Source: an uncultured Curtobacterium sp. (GTDB lineage: Bacteria; Actinomycetota; Actinomycetes; Actinomycetales; Microbacteriaceae). Taken from it: 64,000 bases of DNA. The notes under the pieces are model-generated. The model worked only from the letters and a program-made list of their open reading frames with translations, ran no database searches and had not been told where the DNA came from. The stretch spans positions 33,046 to 97,045 of the forward strand of contig CAJYUW010000023.1 in assembly GCA_913778205.1 (NCBI GenBank), written 5' to 3'. Of this stretch, positions 26,600 through 35,242 are shown in pieces (positions within the stretch are counted from its first letter, which is position 1; each line of letters begins with the position of its first letter). Both the position numbers and the translations under genes were made by a program.

Positions 26600-26710
26600 C
26601 TTGCACATCCTGCACAGGACTGCAAGAGCGTTCCCGCGGGTGCAACAATCTCGCGGATGTCGCACCGTCGCGCCCGAAACTTGCATCGTCCCGCAACGAT
26701 CCTGCAAGTT
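26600..26710. promoter_or_regulatory. cluster of CTTGCA/TGCAAG boxes upstream of a peptide-binding protein gene
   Basis: CTTGCA (26600) with TGCAAG (26621), and AACTTGCA (26678-26685) with TGCAAGTT (26703-26710), form two inverted pairs, plus GTGCAACA near 26640. They lie in a 414-base, visibly AT-richer intergenic stretch before the 26836 gene, which otherwise holds no gene. CTTGCAG-type boxes are known for LacI-family MalR in Streptomyces; a similar regulator here is inference. A TTGGAG/CATACA promoter candidate follows at about 26743-26770. Confidence 0.5.
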
Positions 26711-26835
26711 GGTTTCCGATTTGTAACCGATCTTCCCTGGAGTTGGAGACCTCTCCTGACACTGCATACAGTGCAGAGGTCAAACGCCCCGGGTGCACTC
26801 GTGTGCCCGGAGCGTCCCATGCACCAGGAGGAATC

Positions 26836-28461
26836 TTGATCAAGAAGCGCGCTGGGCTCGCAGCCCTCGCCGTGGTCGGGGCCACAGCAATCGCCCTGGC
26901 CGGCTGCTCCAGCAACAGCAGCAACGGGGGTGGCTCCGGTTCCGCGAACGCGGCCGGCATCGTCACCACCAACGGCAACGAGCCCCAGAACCCGCTCATC
27001 CCCTCGAACACCACCGAGGTCGGCGGCGGCAAGATCATCGACTCGATCTTCGAGGGCCTCGTGTCCTACGACGCCAAGGGCAAGCCGGTCAACGAGGTCG
27101 CGAAGAGCATCGACACGAGCGACTCGAAGACGTTCGACATCAAGCTCAACACGGACTACACCTTCACCAACGGCGAGAAGGTCACGGCCGAGTCGTTCAC
27201 CAAGGCGTGGGACTGGGCGGCGAAGTACTCGAACAAGCAGAGCGCCAGCTACTTCTTCGAGAACATCGAGGGCTACGACGCCACGAAGGACTCGGACCTC
27301 ACCGGCCTCAAGGTGAAGAGCGACGACGAGTTCACCGTCACGCTCAAGTCGGCACAGTCGGACTTCCCGCTGTCCCTCGGCTACTCGGCGTTCGTGCCGC
27401 TGCCCTCGGCGTTCTACAAGGACACCAAGGCGTTCGGCGAGGACCCGATCGGCAACGGCCCGTACAAGCTCGACGGCAAGGGTGCATGGACGCACAACCA
27501 GTCGATCAAGCTCGTGACCAACAAGGACTACGCGGGCAAGCGCAAGCCGAAGAACGGTGGTCTGACGATCACGTTCTACACCTCGCAGGACACCGCGTAC
27601 TCCGACGCCCAGGGCGGCAACCTCGACGTCCTCGACGCCGTGCCGGACAGCGCGTTCGCGAACTACAAGTCCGACTTCCCGGACTCGAACGTGAACCAGG
27701 CCGCCGCGATCTTCCAGGCGATCTACCTCCCGTACTACCTCGACCACTTCAAGGGCGAGGAGGGCAAGCTCCGCCGCGAGGCGATCTCGATGTCGATCAA
27801 CCGCAAGCAGATCACCGACAAGATCTTCGACGGCACGCGCACCCCGGCCAAGGACTTCACCTCGCCGGTCATCGCGGGGTGGAACGACAACCTCTCCGGC
27901 TCGGACGTGCTCGACTACAACAAGTCGAAGGCGAAGGAGCTGTGGGCCGAGGCCGACAAGATCTCGCCCTACAACGACACCCTCACCGTCGCGTACAACG
28001 CTGACGGCGGCCACCAGGCCTGGGTCACCGCGGTCACCAACTCGATCTCGAGCACGCTCGGCATCAAGGCGGAGGGCAAGGCCTACCCGACGTTCGCCGA
28101 GGCCCTCGCGGTCCAGACGGACAACAAGCTGACCGGTGCGAGCCGGACCGGCTGGCAGGCCGACTACCCGTCGCTGTACAACTTCCTCGGCCCGACCATG
28201 GGCGAGGGGTCGTCGAGCAACTACTCGCGCTACGACTCGACCGAGTACAACGACCTGCTGGCGAAGGGCCGCTCGGCCGCGACCGTCGAAGAGGGCAACA
28301 AGTACTTCGACCAGGCGCAGGAGCTCCTCTTCAAGGACCTGCCGCAGATCCCGCTCTGGTACTCCAACGTGACCGGTGTCTGGAACGCGGACAACGTCTC
28401 GAACGTGCAGTTCGGCTGGAACTCGGTGCCGCTGTACTACGACATCGAGGTCAAGAAGTAA
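26836..28461 (+). CDS. peptide ABC transporter substrate-binding lipoprotein (SBP family 5)
   Basis: A 541-residue lipoprotein. The signal sequence ends at ALAGC, the lipobox, near residue 20, so it is anchored outside the membrane. The body is an OppA/DppA-type binding domain (NEPQNPLIPSNTTEVGGGKI, SFTKAWDWAAKY, LRREAISMSINRKQI). It delivers peptides to the permeases encoded downstream. A TTG start at 26836 is chosen: a perfect AGGAGG at 26826-26831 precedes it and the signal peptide begins there. Transport substrate unverified. Confidence 0.92.
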   Translation: MIKKRAGLAALAVVGATAIALAGCSSNSSNGGGSGSANAAGIVTTNGNEPQNPLIPSNTTEVGGGKIIDSIFEGLVSYDAKGKPVNEVAKSIDTSDSKTFDIKLNTDYTFTNGEKVTAESFTKAWDWAAKYSNKQSASYFFENIEGYDATKDSDLTGLKVKSDDEFTVTLKSAQSDFPLSLGYSAFVPLPSAFYKDTKAFGEDPIGNGPYKLDGKGAWTHNQSIKLVTNKDYAGKRKPKNGGLTITFYTSQDTAYSDAQGGNLDVLDAVPDSAFANYKSDFPDSNVNQAAAIFQAIYLPYYLDHFKGEEGKLRREAISMSINRKQITDKIFDGTRTPAKDFTSPVIAGWNDNLSGSDVLDYNKSKAKELWAEADKISPYNDTLTVAYNADGGHQAWVTAVTNSISSTLGIKAEGKAYPTFAEALAVQTDNKLTGASRTGWQADYPSLYNFLGPTMGEGSSSNYSRYDSTEYNDLLAKGRSAATVEEGNKYFDQAQELLFKDLPQIPLWYSNVTGVWNADNVSNVQFGWNSVPLYYDIEVKK

Positions 28462-28519
28462 CACCAGTCTCCTCGTGAGACACATCGCGGACGGGTATCC
28501 TGCTCCGCGACCACCGGAC

Positions 28520-28554
28520 GGGGGTCCGGGAGCCCACCAGGCTCCCGGGCCCCC
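28520..28554. terminator. hairpin between binding protein and permease genes
   Basis: The arms GGGGGTCCGGGAGCC and GGCTCCCGGGCCCCC pair over 15 bases with one wobble and a five-base loop. Such hairpins in ABC operons often raise the binding protein's message relative to the membrane genes. No T tract follows. Confidence 0.6.
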
Positions 28555-28691
28555 GCACCACGGCGGCAACACCTTCCCCACCACCGCGGGCGCCGCCGCC
28601 CGCAACGGACCCCCGTGCCGACCCGCGGATCGTCCACCACTCACGACATGAACCTGAACGACATGCGCGTCCCGGACCAGGCAGCGATCTG

Positions 28692-29621
28692 ATGGCCTGG
28701 TACCTGGGCAAGCGCCTCCTGCAACTCATCCCCGTGTTCTTCGGGGCCACGTTCCTCATCTACTTCATGGTGTTCTCCCTGCCGGGGGACCCGATCGCCG
28801 CACTCTTCGGCGACCGGCAGCCCTCGCCGCAGGTGATCGAGCAGCTCCGGCAGCAGTACAACCTCGACAAGCCGTTCCTGGTGCAGTACTTCCTCTGGAT
28901 CGGCGGCGTGTTCCGCGGCGACCTCGGCCTGACCTACTCGGGTCTGCCGGTCAGCTCGCAGCTCGCGCAGGCGTTCCCGATCACGGCTCGCCTGGCGATC
29001 CTCTCGCTGCTGTTCGAGTCGATCGCCGGCATCGTCGTCGGCGTGATCGCCGGACTCCGGAAGGGCAAGCTCTTCGACGCGAGCGCCCTGGTCGTGAGCC
29101 TGCTGCTCATCTCCGTCCCGACGTTCGTCGTCGGCTTCCTGCTGCAGTACGTCTTCGGCATCAACCTCGGGCTGTTCCGGGTCACGGTGTCGAGCGACGC
29201 CCCGTGGTCGGAGCTCGTGCTCCCGGCGATCGTCCTCGCGACGGTGTCGTTCGCGTACATCGTGCGTCTGACCCGCGCCAGCGTGTCCGAGAACATGAGC
29301 GCCGACTTCGTGCGGACCGCGACGGCCAAGGGCCTGCCGCGCCGTCGGGTGATCGGGGTGCACATCTTCCGCAACTCGCTCATCCCCGTCGTGACCTACC
29401 TGGGCGTCGACATCGGCAACCTCATGGTCGGCGCGGTCGTCACCGAGGGCATCTTCAACATCCACGGCGTGGGTGGCACGGTGTTCCAGGCCGTCAAGCT
29501 CGGCGAGGGCCCCACGGTCGTGTCCTTCGTCGCCGTGATGGTCATCATCTTCATGCTCGCCAACCTCCTGGTCGACCTGCTCTACGCCGTCCTGGACCCG
29601 AGGATCCGCTATGCCAAGTAA
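28692..29621 (+). CDS. peptide ABC transporter permease (DppB/OppB type)
   Basis: A 309-residue integral membrane protein with about six hydrophobic segments. The N-terminus WYLGKRLLQLIPVFFGATFL is typical of DppB-like subunits. The EAA loop lies at FVRTATAKGLPRRRVIGVH and contacts the ATPase. It forms the pore with the next permease. The 3' end overlaps the next gene by 11 bases. It belongs to the first of two peptide transporters in this window. Confidence 0.93.
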   Translation: MAWYLGKRLLQLIPVFFGATFLIYFMVFSLPGDPIAALFGDRQPSPQVIEQLRQQYNLDKPFLVQYFLWIGGVFRGDLGLTYSGLPVSSQLAQAFPITARLAILSLLFESIAGIVVGVIAGLRKGKLFDASALVVSLLLISVPTFVVGFLLQYVFGINLGLFRVTVSSDAPWSELVLPAIVLATVSFAYIVRLTRASVSENMSADFVRTATAKGLPRRRVIGVHIFRNSLIPVVTYLGVDIGNLMVGAVVTEGIFNIHGVGGTVFQAVKLGEGPTVVSFVAVMVIIFMLANLLVDLLYAVLDPRIRYAK

Positions 29622-30561
29622 CACCGAACCCCGCTCGGCGACGCACTACGTCGCCCCGATCGAGGAGACCCCGCTCCAGGCGATCGACCAGGTCGACGAG
29701 AGCGAGAAGACCCGCTCGACGTGGACCGACGCGTGGGACGCGATGAAGATCCGCCCGATGTTCTGGGTGTCGTCCGTCCTCATCCTGTTGATCATGCTGG
29801 TGGCGATCTTCCCGGGGCTCTTCGCCCACGTGGACCCGCGTGCCTTCGACCTGGCGAAGAGCAACGAGGGCCCCGAGCCCGGCCACCTCCTCGGCTTCAA
29901 CCGCCAGGGCAACGACGTGTACGCCCGCACCATCTGGGGCACGCGCAACTCGCTCATCGTCGGCGTCGTCGCGACGGTCCTCGTGTCGGTCGTGGGCATC
30001 GTCATCGGCGCCCTGGCCGGCTTCTTCGGCGGATGGCTCGACACCATCGTGTCCCGCATCGGCGACATCTTCTTCTCGATCCCGACCGTCCTCGGCGCGA
30101 TCGTGATCATGTCGGTGATCCCGGCGCGGAACGCCCTGACGGTGTCGCTCGTCCTCGCGGCGTTCGCCTGGCCGCAGATCGCCCGCATCATGCGCGGCGC
30201 GGTCCTCAGCGCGAAGCAGTCCGATTACGTGACCGCCTCCGCCGCGCTCGGCGTCAGCCGGTTCACGACGCTGGTCCGCCACGTCATCCCGAACTCGCTC
30301 GCACCGGTCATCGTGGTCGCCACGGTCTCCCTCGGCACGTTCATCGTGGCGGAGGCGACACTGTCGTTCCTCGGCATCGGTCTGCCCGACTCCGCGCTCA
30401 GCTGGGGTCAGGACATCGGCAACGCGCAGGCGTCGATCCGCACCGCGCCGTCGACGATCTTCTGGCCGTCCGCCGCCCTGTCCATCACCGTGCTCTCGTT
30501 CCTCCTCCTCGGTGACGTGGTCCGTGACGCACTCGACCCGAAGGCGAGGGCCCGCCGATGA
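29611..30561 (+). CDS. peptide ABC transporter permease (DppC/OppC type)
   Basis: A 316-residue membrane protein. It has a soluble N-terminal stretch of about 45 residues, then about six segments, starting FWVSSVLILLIMLVAIFPGL. The EAA loop includes YVTASAALGVSRFTTLVRHV. LGFNRQGNDVYARTIWGTRN is the usual OppC-type loop after TM1. It partners the 28692 permease. The stop overlaps the ATPase start (ATGA). Confidence 0.93.
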   Translation: MPSNTEPRSATHYVAPIEETPLQAIDQVDESEKTRSTWTDAWDAMKIRPMFWVSSVLILLIMLVAIFPGLFAHVDPRAFDLAKSNEGPEPGHLLGFNRQGNDVYARTIWGTRNSLIVGVVATVLVSVVGIVIGALAGFFGGWLDTIVSRIGDIFFSIPTVLGAIVIMSVIPARNALTVSLVLAAFAWPQIARIMRGAVLSAKQSDYVTASAALGVSRFTTLVRHVIPNSLAPVIVVATVSLGTFIVAEATLSFLGIGLPDSALSWGQDIGNAQASIRTAPSTIFWPSAALSITVLSFLLLGDVVRDALDPKARARR

Positions 30562-32300
30562 GCGAGACACTGACCCAGCCGAACACCAGCCGCACCGGCG
30601 GCACCGGAGCCCCGCTGCTCGAGATCACGGACCTGCAGGTCGGGTTCAAGACGCAGAGCGGCTTCGTGTCGGCCGTCCGTGGCGCCAGCCTGACGCTCGA
30701 GCAGGGCGAGCGCCTCGCCATCGTCGGCGAGTCCGGTTCCGGCAAGTCCACGAGCGCGCAGTCGATCATCAAGCTCCTCCCCGGCACAGGTGCGGTGACC
30801 GGCGGCTCGATCAAGTTCAACGGGCGCGAGCTCGTCGGGCTGAGCGACCGGGAGATGGCCGAGATCCGCGGGAAGGAGATCGGCTACGTCCCGCAGGACC
30901 CGATGTCGAACCTCAACCCGCTGTGGTCCATCGGCTTCCAGGTCGAGGAGGCGATCAAGGCCAACGGCATCGCGACCGGCAAGGCGGCCATCCGTGCCCG
31001 CGCGGTGGAGGTGCTGCAGGAGGCCGGGCTCGGCGACGCCTCGACGCGGCTCAAGCAGTACCCGCACGAGTTCTCCGGCGGCATGCGGCAGCGCGTGCTC
31101 ATCGGCATCGGCCTGTCGAGCCGCCCGAAGCTGCTCATCGCCGACGAGCCGACGAGCGCCCTCGACGTCACGGTCCAGCGCGTCATCCTCGACCACCTCG
31201 AGACGCTGACCCGCGACTTCGGCACCTCCGTCCTGTTCATCACGCACGACCTCGGCCTCGCTGCCGAGCGCGCCGAGAAGCTCGTCGTGATGTACAAGGG
31301 CCAGGTCGTCGAGGCGGGGCCGTCGAAGGAGATCCTGGCGAACCCGCAGCACCCGTACACGCAGCGCCTCGTCGCCGCGGCACCGTCGCTCGCGAGCCGT
31401 CGCATCCAGTCGAAGGTGCAGCACCAGCGCGTCGACATCGCCGACACCGGCAGCGACGACGCCGAGCTCCTCGCCCGCGCCCAGCAGCGCGAGCAGGCGC
31501 CGGCAGCGGACCTCATCGTGGTGAAGAACCTCGAGAAGGTCTACAAGCTGCGCGGCAAGGGACTCGCCTCCCGCGAGCTCAAGGCCGTCGACGACGTGTC
31601 GTTCTCGATCCCGAAGGGCACCACCACGGCGCTCGTCGGCGAGTCCGGCTCGGGGAAGTCGACCGTCGCGAAGCTCGTCCTGCAGCTCGAGTCGATCACG
31701 AGCGGGACCGTGCAGTTCGACGGAATCGACGTGGGTGCGTTGAAGGGCAAGGACCTCTTCGACTTCCGTCGTCGCGTGCAGCCGGTCTTCCAGGACCCGT
31801 ACGGCTCGCTCGACCCGATGTACAACGTCGGCAACACCATCGCGGAGCCGCTGCTGACGCACAAGGTGGGCGACAAGGCATCCCGCCGTGCCCGGGTGCT
31901 CGAGCTCCTCGACCAGGTCGCGCTGCCGAAGTCGATGGTCAACCGGTACCCGAACGAGCTGTCCGGCGGGCAGCGACAGCGCATCGCGGTCGCGCGTGCG
32001 CTGGCGCTCAAGCCCGAGGTCATCGTCCTGGACGAGGCCGTCTCCGCACTCGACGTGCTCGTCCAGGGCCAGATCCTCGACCTGCTCACCGAGCTGCAGT
32101 CCGAGCTCGGCCTGACGTACCTCTTCATCACGCACGACCTCGCGGTCGTCCGCCTCGTCGCGGACAACGTGTGCGTCATGCGGAAGGGGCAGATCGTCGA
32201 GAAGGCGACGACCGACGAGGTCTTCGCGAACCCCCGGGAGCAGTACACGCAGGACCTCCTCGCCGCCATCCCGGGCGCGGGGTTCGAGTTCGGACGCTGA
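30558..32300 (+). CDS. double ATP-binding protein of a peptide ABC transporter (DppD-DppF fusion)
   Basis: A 580-residue protein with two complete ABC domains. Each has a Walker A GESGSGKST (about residues 55-63 and 359-367), a signature (SGGMRQR, then SGGQRQR) and a Walker B (LLIADEPTSALD and VIVLDEAVSALD). It supplies both ATPases of the transporter in one chain. The start overlaps the permease stop. A further small membrane gene is coupled downstream. Confidence 0.94.
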   Translation: MSETLTQPNTSRTGGTGAPLLEITDLQVGFKTQSGFVSAVRGASLTLEQGERLAIVGESGSGKSTSAQSIIKLLPGTGAVTGGSIKFNGRELVGLSDREMAEIRGKEIGYVPQDPMSNLNPLWSIGFQVEEAIKANGIATGKAAIRARAVEVLQEAGLGDASTRLKQYPHEFSGGMRQRVLIGIGLSSRPKLLIADEPTSALDVTVQRVILDHLETLTRDFGTSVLFITHDLGLAAERAEKLVVMYKGQVVEAGPSKEILANPQHPYTQRLVAAAPSLASRRIQSKVQHQRVDIADTGSDDAELLARAQQREQAPAADLIVVKNLEKVYKLRGKGLASRELKAVDDVSFSIPKGTTTALVGESGSGKSTVAKLVLQLESITSGTVQFDGIDVGALKGKDLFDFRRRVQPVFQDPYGSLDPMYNVGNTIAEPLLTHKVGDKASRRARVLELLDQVALPKSMVNRYPNELSGGQRQRIAVARALALKPEVIVLDEAVSALDVLVQGQILDLLTELQSELGLTYLFITHDLAVVRLVADNVCVMRKGQIVEKATTDEVFANPREQYTQDLLAAIPGAGFEFGR

Positions 32301-32854
32301 TCCCACTGGACACGAACGAGGCCGGACGCCCGATCGTCCTCCGCGCAGGTCGCGGTGGCACGGTGGCGTCCGGCCTCGTCGCCGTCCTGGCCGTGTTCCT
32401 GCTCGCCGACGCGGCGGTGCGCGGGAGCTGGGACGTCGTCTTCCGTGCCCTCGGCCCGCTCGCGGCGCTCGTGTGGGGGATGTGGGTGCTCACGTTCCGA
32501 CCGCACATCCGGATCGACCCCGACGCCGTGACCGTCGTCAACCCGCTGCGCCGCACCGTCGCGCCCTGGGGTGCGGTCGAGGACGTCCGGATGCGCTTCC
32601 AGATCGTCCTGGACCTCGTCGGCGGGCGACGGGTGACCTGCTGGGGCGGCCCGTCGCTGCCGCGTCCGAAGCCCGCCCGCCGCGGCGAGCCCCGTGTGCT
32701 GCGGCAGCCCGACGAGTTCGTCGTGCTCCGTGACCGCTGGTCCGAGCGGCACGACGGGGCGTCGGACGGTCCGGTGGTGCGTGGCTGGGACGTCCCGGCA
32801 CTCGTCGCCGGCGTTGTCGTGGTCGTCCTCTGCATGGTCGCCCTACTCGTCTGA
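32297..32854 (+). CDS. PH-like membrane protein, translationally coupled to the transporter
   Basis: A 185-residue membrane protein if read from CTG at 32297, which overlaps the ATPase stop as CTGA. The first ATG/GTG/TTG in frame is GTG 32363 (163 residues), so the start is uncertain. Two hydrophobic segments (SGLVAVLAVFLLADAAV, LGPLAALVWGMWVLTF) precede a bacterial PH-like domain (RIDPDAVTVVNPLRRTVAPW), and a third ends the protein. It resembles the gene at 40736. Role unknown. Confidence 0.65.
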   Translation: MIPLDTNEAGRPIVLRAGRGGTVASGLVAVLAVFLLADAAVRGSWDVVFRALGPLAALVWGMWVLTFRPHIRIDPDAVTVVNPLRRTVAPWGAVEDVRMRFQIVLDLVGGRRVTCWGGPSLPRPKPARRGEPRVLRQPDEFVVLRDRWSERHDGASDGPVVRGWDVPALVAGVVVVVLCMVALLV

Positions 32855-33027
32855 CGTCGCGTCCACGGAGCGATCACCGGCGGACGCGGGGCGGGCTGCT
32901 CGTCCGACGTCGCGTCCACGACGCGACCACCCACGCACGCGAGGCGGGCTGCTCGTCGGACGTCCGCGACCACCGACGGACGCGAGGCGGGCTGCTCGTC
33001 GGACGTCGCGTCCACGACGCCACCACG
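32846..33027. repeat. 53-base tandem array starting at the stop of the PH-like gene
   Basis: Units begin with CTCGTCnGACGT at 32846, 32899, 32952 and 32995. Periods are 53, 53 and 43, the third unit having lost ten bases. The first unit contains the final codons and stop of the upstream gene, so the array grew from the gene's 3' end. It runs into the terminator at 33028. Confidence 0.85.
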
Positions 33028-33075
33028 GACGGACGGGAGGCGCGGTGCCGGCGGCCACCGCGCCTCCCGTCCGTC
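33028..33075. terminator. 20-base-arm palindrome between the two transporter operons
   Basis: GACGGACGGGAGGCGCGGTG at 33028-33047 pairs perfectly with its complement at 33056-33075, loop CCGGCGGC. It lies between two convergent operons and can stop both. Family member of the 16537 and 61205 palindromes. Confidence 0.8.
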
Positions 33076-33097
33076 ATGGTGGTGGCGATCCGGTCGC

Positions 33098-35242
33098 CTA
33101 CGCGACGGCCGCCGCGCGCTCCGTCAGCAGGTGGTTCTGGTCGGTCTGCACGCACGCGACCCCACGCCCGTGCACGTCCTGCAGCCGCGGGTCCACGGAG
33201 CGGCACTGCTGCTGCCGGCCCTCGTCGAGGAGCTGGTAGAGCGGGCAGCGGGTCCGGAACCGGCAGCCCTCGATCTTCTCGGTGGGGGAGGGGAGGTCCC
33301 CGTCGAGCAGGATCCGACCGCGCGCCGCCTCGGCCGACGGGTCCGGCACGGGGACGGCGGACAGGAGTGCCCGCGTGTACGGGTGCTGCGGGTCGTCGAA
33401 GACCCGGTCTCCCTCGCCGTACTCCACGATCCGACCGAGGTACATGACCGCGACGTCGTCGGCGATGTGCCGCACCACCGAGAGGTCGTGCGCGACGAAG
33501 AGGTACGACAGACCGAGTCGGTGCTTGAGGTCCTCGAGGAGGTTGATGACGCCCGCCTGGACGGACACGTCGAGGGCGGAGACCGGCTCGTCGAGCACGA
33601 GGATCTTCGGCTCCACGATGAGCGCCCTGGCGATGCCGATGCGCTGCCGCTGCCCGCCGGAGAACTCGTGCGGGTACCGGTCGATGTAGCTCGGCTCGAG
33701 GCCCACCAGCTCCAGCGAGTCGCGGACCCGGCGGCGGATCTCGTCCTTCGGCACGCCGTGCACCGTGAGGGGCTCACCGATCACCGACCCGATGTCGAGT
33801 CGGGGGTCGATCGAGGCCATCGGGTCCTGGAAGACGACCTGGATGTCGCTGCGCAGGGCCCGACGGTCGTGCTTCGAGAGCGTGCCCGTGTCGACGCCGT
33901 TCACCTTGATGGTGCCCTGCTGGGCGCCGGCGAGCTCGAGGATCTCCATGATCGTCGTCGTCTTGCCGCAGCCGGACTCGCCGACGAGCCCGAGGACCTG
34001 CCCGCGCTTCAGGGTCAGGGAGATGCCGTCGACCGCGTGCACCTCGCCGATCCGGCGCCGGAAGACGGCCCCCTTCGTCAGCGGGAACGTCTTCACGACG
34101 TCGTCGAGCTCGAGGACCACGTCGTCGCCGTGGTCGACCGAGGCCTCGGGGACGTCGTCCGGTCGGGGGAAGATCTCGGAACGGGCGAGGGTGCCGGCGG
34201 CGATCTCGTCGCGCCGGATGCAGGCGGCGGTGTGCTCGTCGTCGAAGACGCCGTTGGTGATGGTCGGCGTCACGCCGGTCAGCACGGGGTTGTCGGCGCT
34301 GTTCGGCACGCTCGGGGCGACAAGGGCGGGCTCGCCCTCGCGGCACGCGTCGAGCACCGCGGGGCAGCGGTCGGCGAACGGGCAGCCGGTGGGCTTCTGC
34401 GTGAGGAGCGGCGGGCGGCCCTCGAGCGGGACGAGCCGCTCGGAGCGCGACGACGTCATGTTCGGCATCGACCGGAGCAGGCCGATCGTGTACGGCATCA
34501 CCGGCTCGCGGAAGAGCGGCTCGACCGGAGCCGTCTCCACGATGCGGCCGGCGTACATCACCGCGACGCGGTCCGCGTTGCCGGCGACCACGCCGAGGTC
34601 GTGCGTGATGAGGACGACGGCCGCGCCGGTCATGTCCTTCGCGGTCTGGAGGACGTCGAGGATCTGCGCCTGGATGGTCACGTCGAGGGCGGTCGTCGGC
34701 TCGTCCGCGATGATGAGCTTCGGGTCGTTCGCGATGGCGATGGCGATCATCGCGCGCTGCCGCATGCCGCCGGAGAACTCGTGCGGGAACGCGTCGAGCC
34801 GCCGGGCCGGGTTGGGGATGCCGACCGCGCGGAGGAGCTCCTCGGCACGGGTGCGGGCAGCGTGCGGGGTGAGCGCGCGGTCGTGGAGCTTGAGGCCCTC
34901 GATGATCTGCTGCCCGATCGTGTAGACGGGCGTCAGCGCGGACAACGGGTCCTGGAACACCATGGCGATGTCGCCGCCGCGGAGCCTCGACAGCTCGCGG
35001 TCGTTCAGCCCGAGCAGCTCGCGGCCGTCGAACCGGATGCTGCCCTCGACCTTGGCCGACGACGGCAGCAGGCCCATGACGGCCATCGACGACACCGACT
35101 TGCCCGACCCGGACTCGCCGACGATGCCGAGGAACTCGCCCTGGTTCACCGTGTAGTCGACACCGCGGACGGCGTACACGGGCTTGGTCGACGGGTTGAA
35201 CGTGACGGAGAGGTCGGAGACGGTGAGCAGCGGCTCAGTCAC
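33098..35242 (-). CDS. double ATP-binding protein of the second peptide transporter (DppD-DppF fusion)
   Basis: A 714-residue fusion, about 130 residues longer than its paralogue at 30558. The first domain has Walker A GESGSGKS (about 42-49), signature SGGMRQR and IIADEPTTALD. The second, from about residue 375, has GESGCGKTT, SGGQRQR and ILVLDEPVSALD. Each domain carries the oligopeptide-type C-terminal cysteine motif (GCPFADRCPAVLDAC, GCRFRTRCPLYQ), which can bind an Fe-S cluster or simply mark OppD-like proteins. The start overlaps the upstream permease stop. Confidence 0.94.
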   Translation of the reverse strand: MTEPLLTVSDLSVTFNPSTKPVYAVRGVDYTVNQGEFLGIVGESGSGKSVSSMAVMGLLPSSAKVEGSIRFDGRELLGLNDRELSRLRGGDIAMVFQDPLSALTPVYTIGQQIIEGLKLHDRALTPHAARTRAEELLRAVGIPNPARRLDAFPHEFSGGMRQRAMIAIAIANDPKLIIADEPTTALDVTIQAQILDVLQTAKDMTGAAVVLITHDLGVVAGNADRVAVMYAGRIVETAPVEPLFREPVMPYTIGLLRSMPNMTSSRSERLVPLEGRPPLLTQKPTGCPFADRCPAVLDACREGEPALVAPSVPNSADNPVLTGVTPTITNGVFDDEHTAACIRRDEIAAGTLARSEIFPRPDDVPEASVDHGDDVVLELDDVVKTFPLTKGAVFRRRIGEVHAVDGISLTLKRGQVLGLVGESGCGKTTTIMEILELAGAQQGTIKVNGVDTGTLSKHDRRALRSDIQVVFQDPMASIDPRLDIGSVIGEPLTVHGVPKDEIRRRVRDSLELVGLEPSYIDRYPHEFSGGQRQRIGIARALIVEPKILVLDEPVSALDVSVQAGVINLLEDLKHRLGLSYLFVAHDLSVVRHIADDVAVMYLGRIVEYGEGDRVFDDPQHPYTRALLSAVPVPDPSAEAARGRILLDGDLPSPTEKIEGCRFRTRCPLYQLLDEGRQQQCRSVDPRLQDVHGRGVACVQTDQNHLLTERAAAVA

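Noticed and set aside
21994..28644. A minus-strand open frame of more than 2,200 codons opposite gcvTHP and the binding-protein gene
   Set aside because: It is Arg/Val/Glu-rich without domains and lies opposite genes with strong family matches. Long shadow frames are expected at this GC.
33098..35242. Fe-S cluster binding by the ATPase fusion
   Set aside because: The cysteine motifs are the normal C-terminal mark of oligopeptide ATPases. There is no context for redox function, so it was noted only as a possibility.
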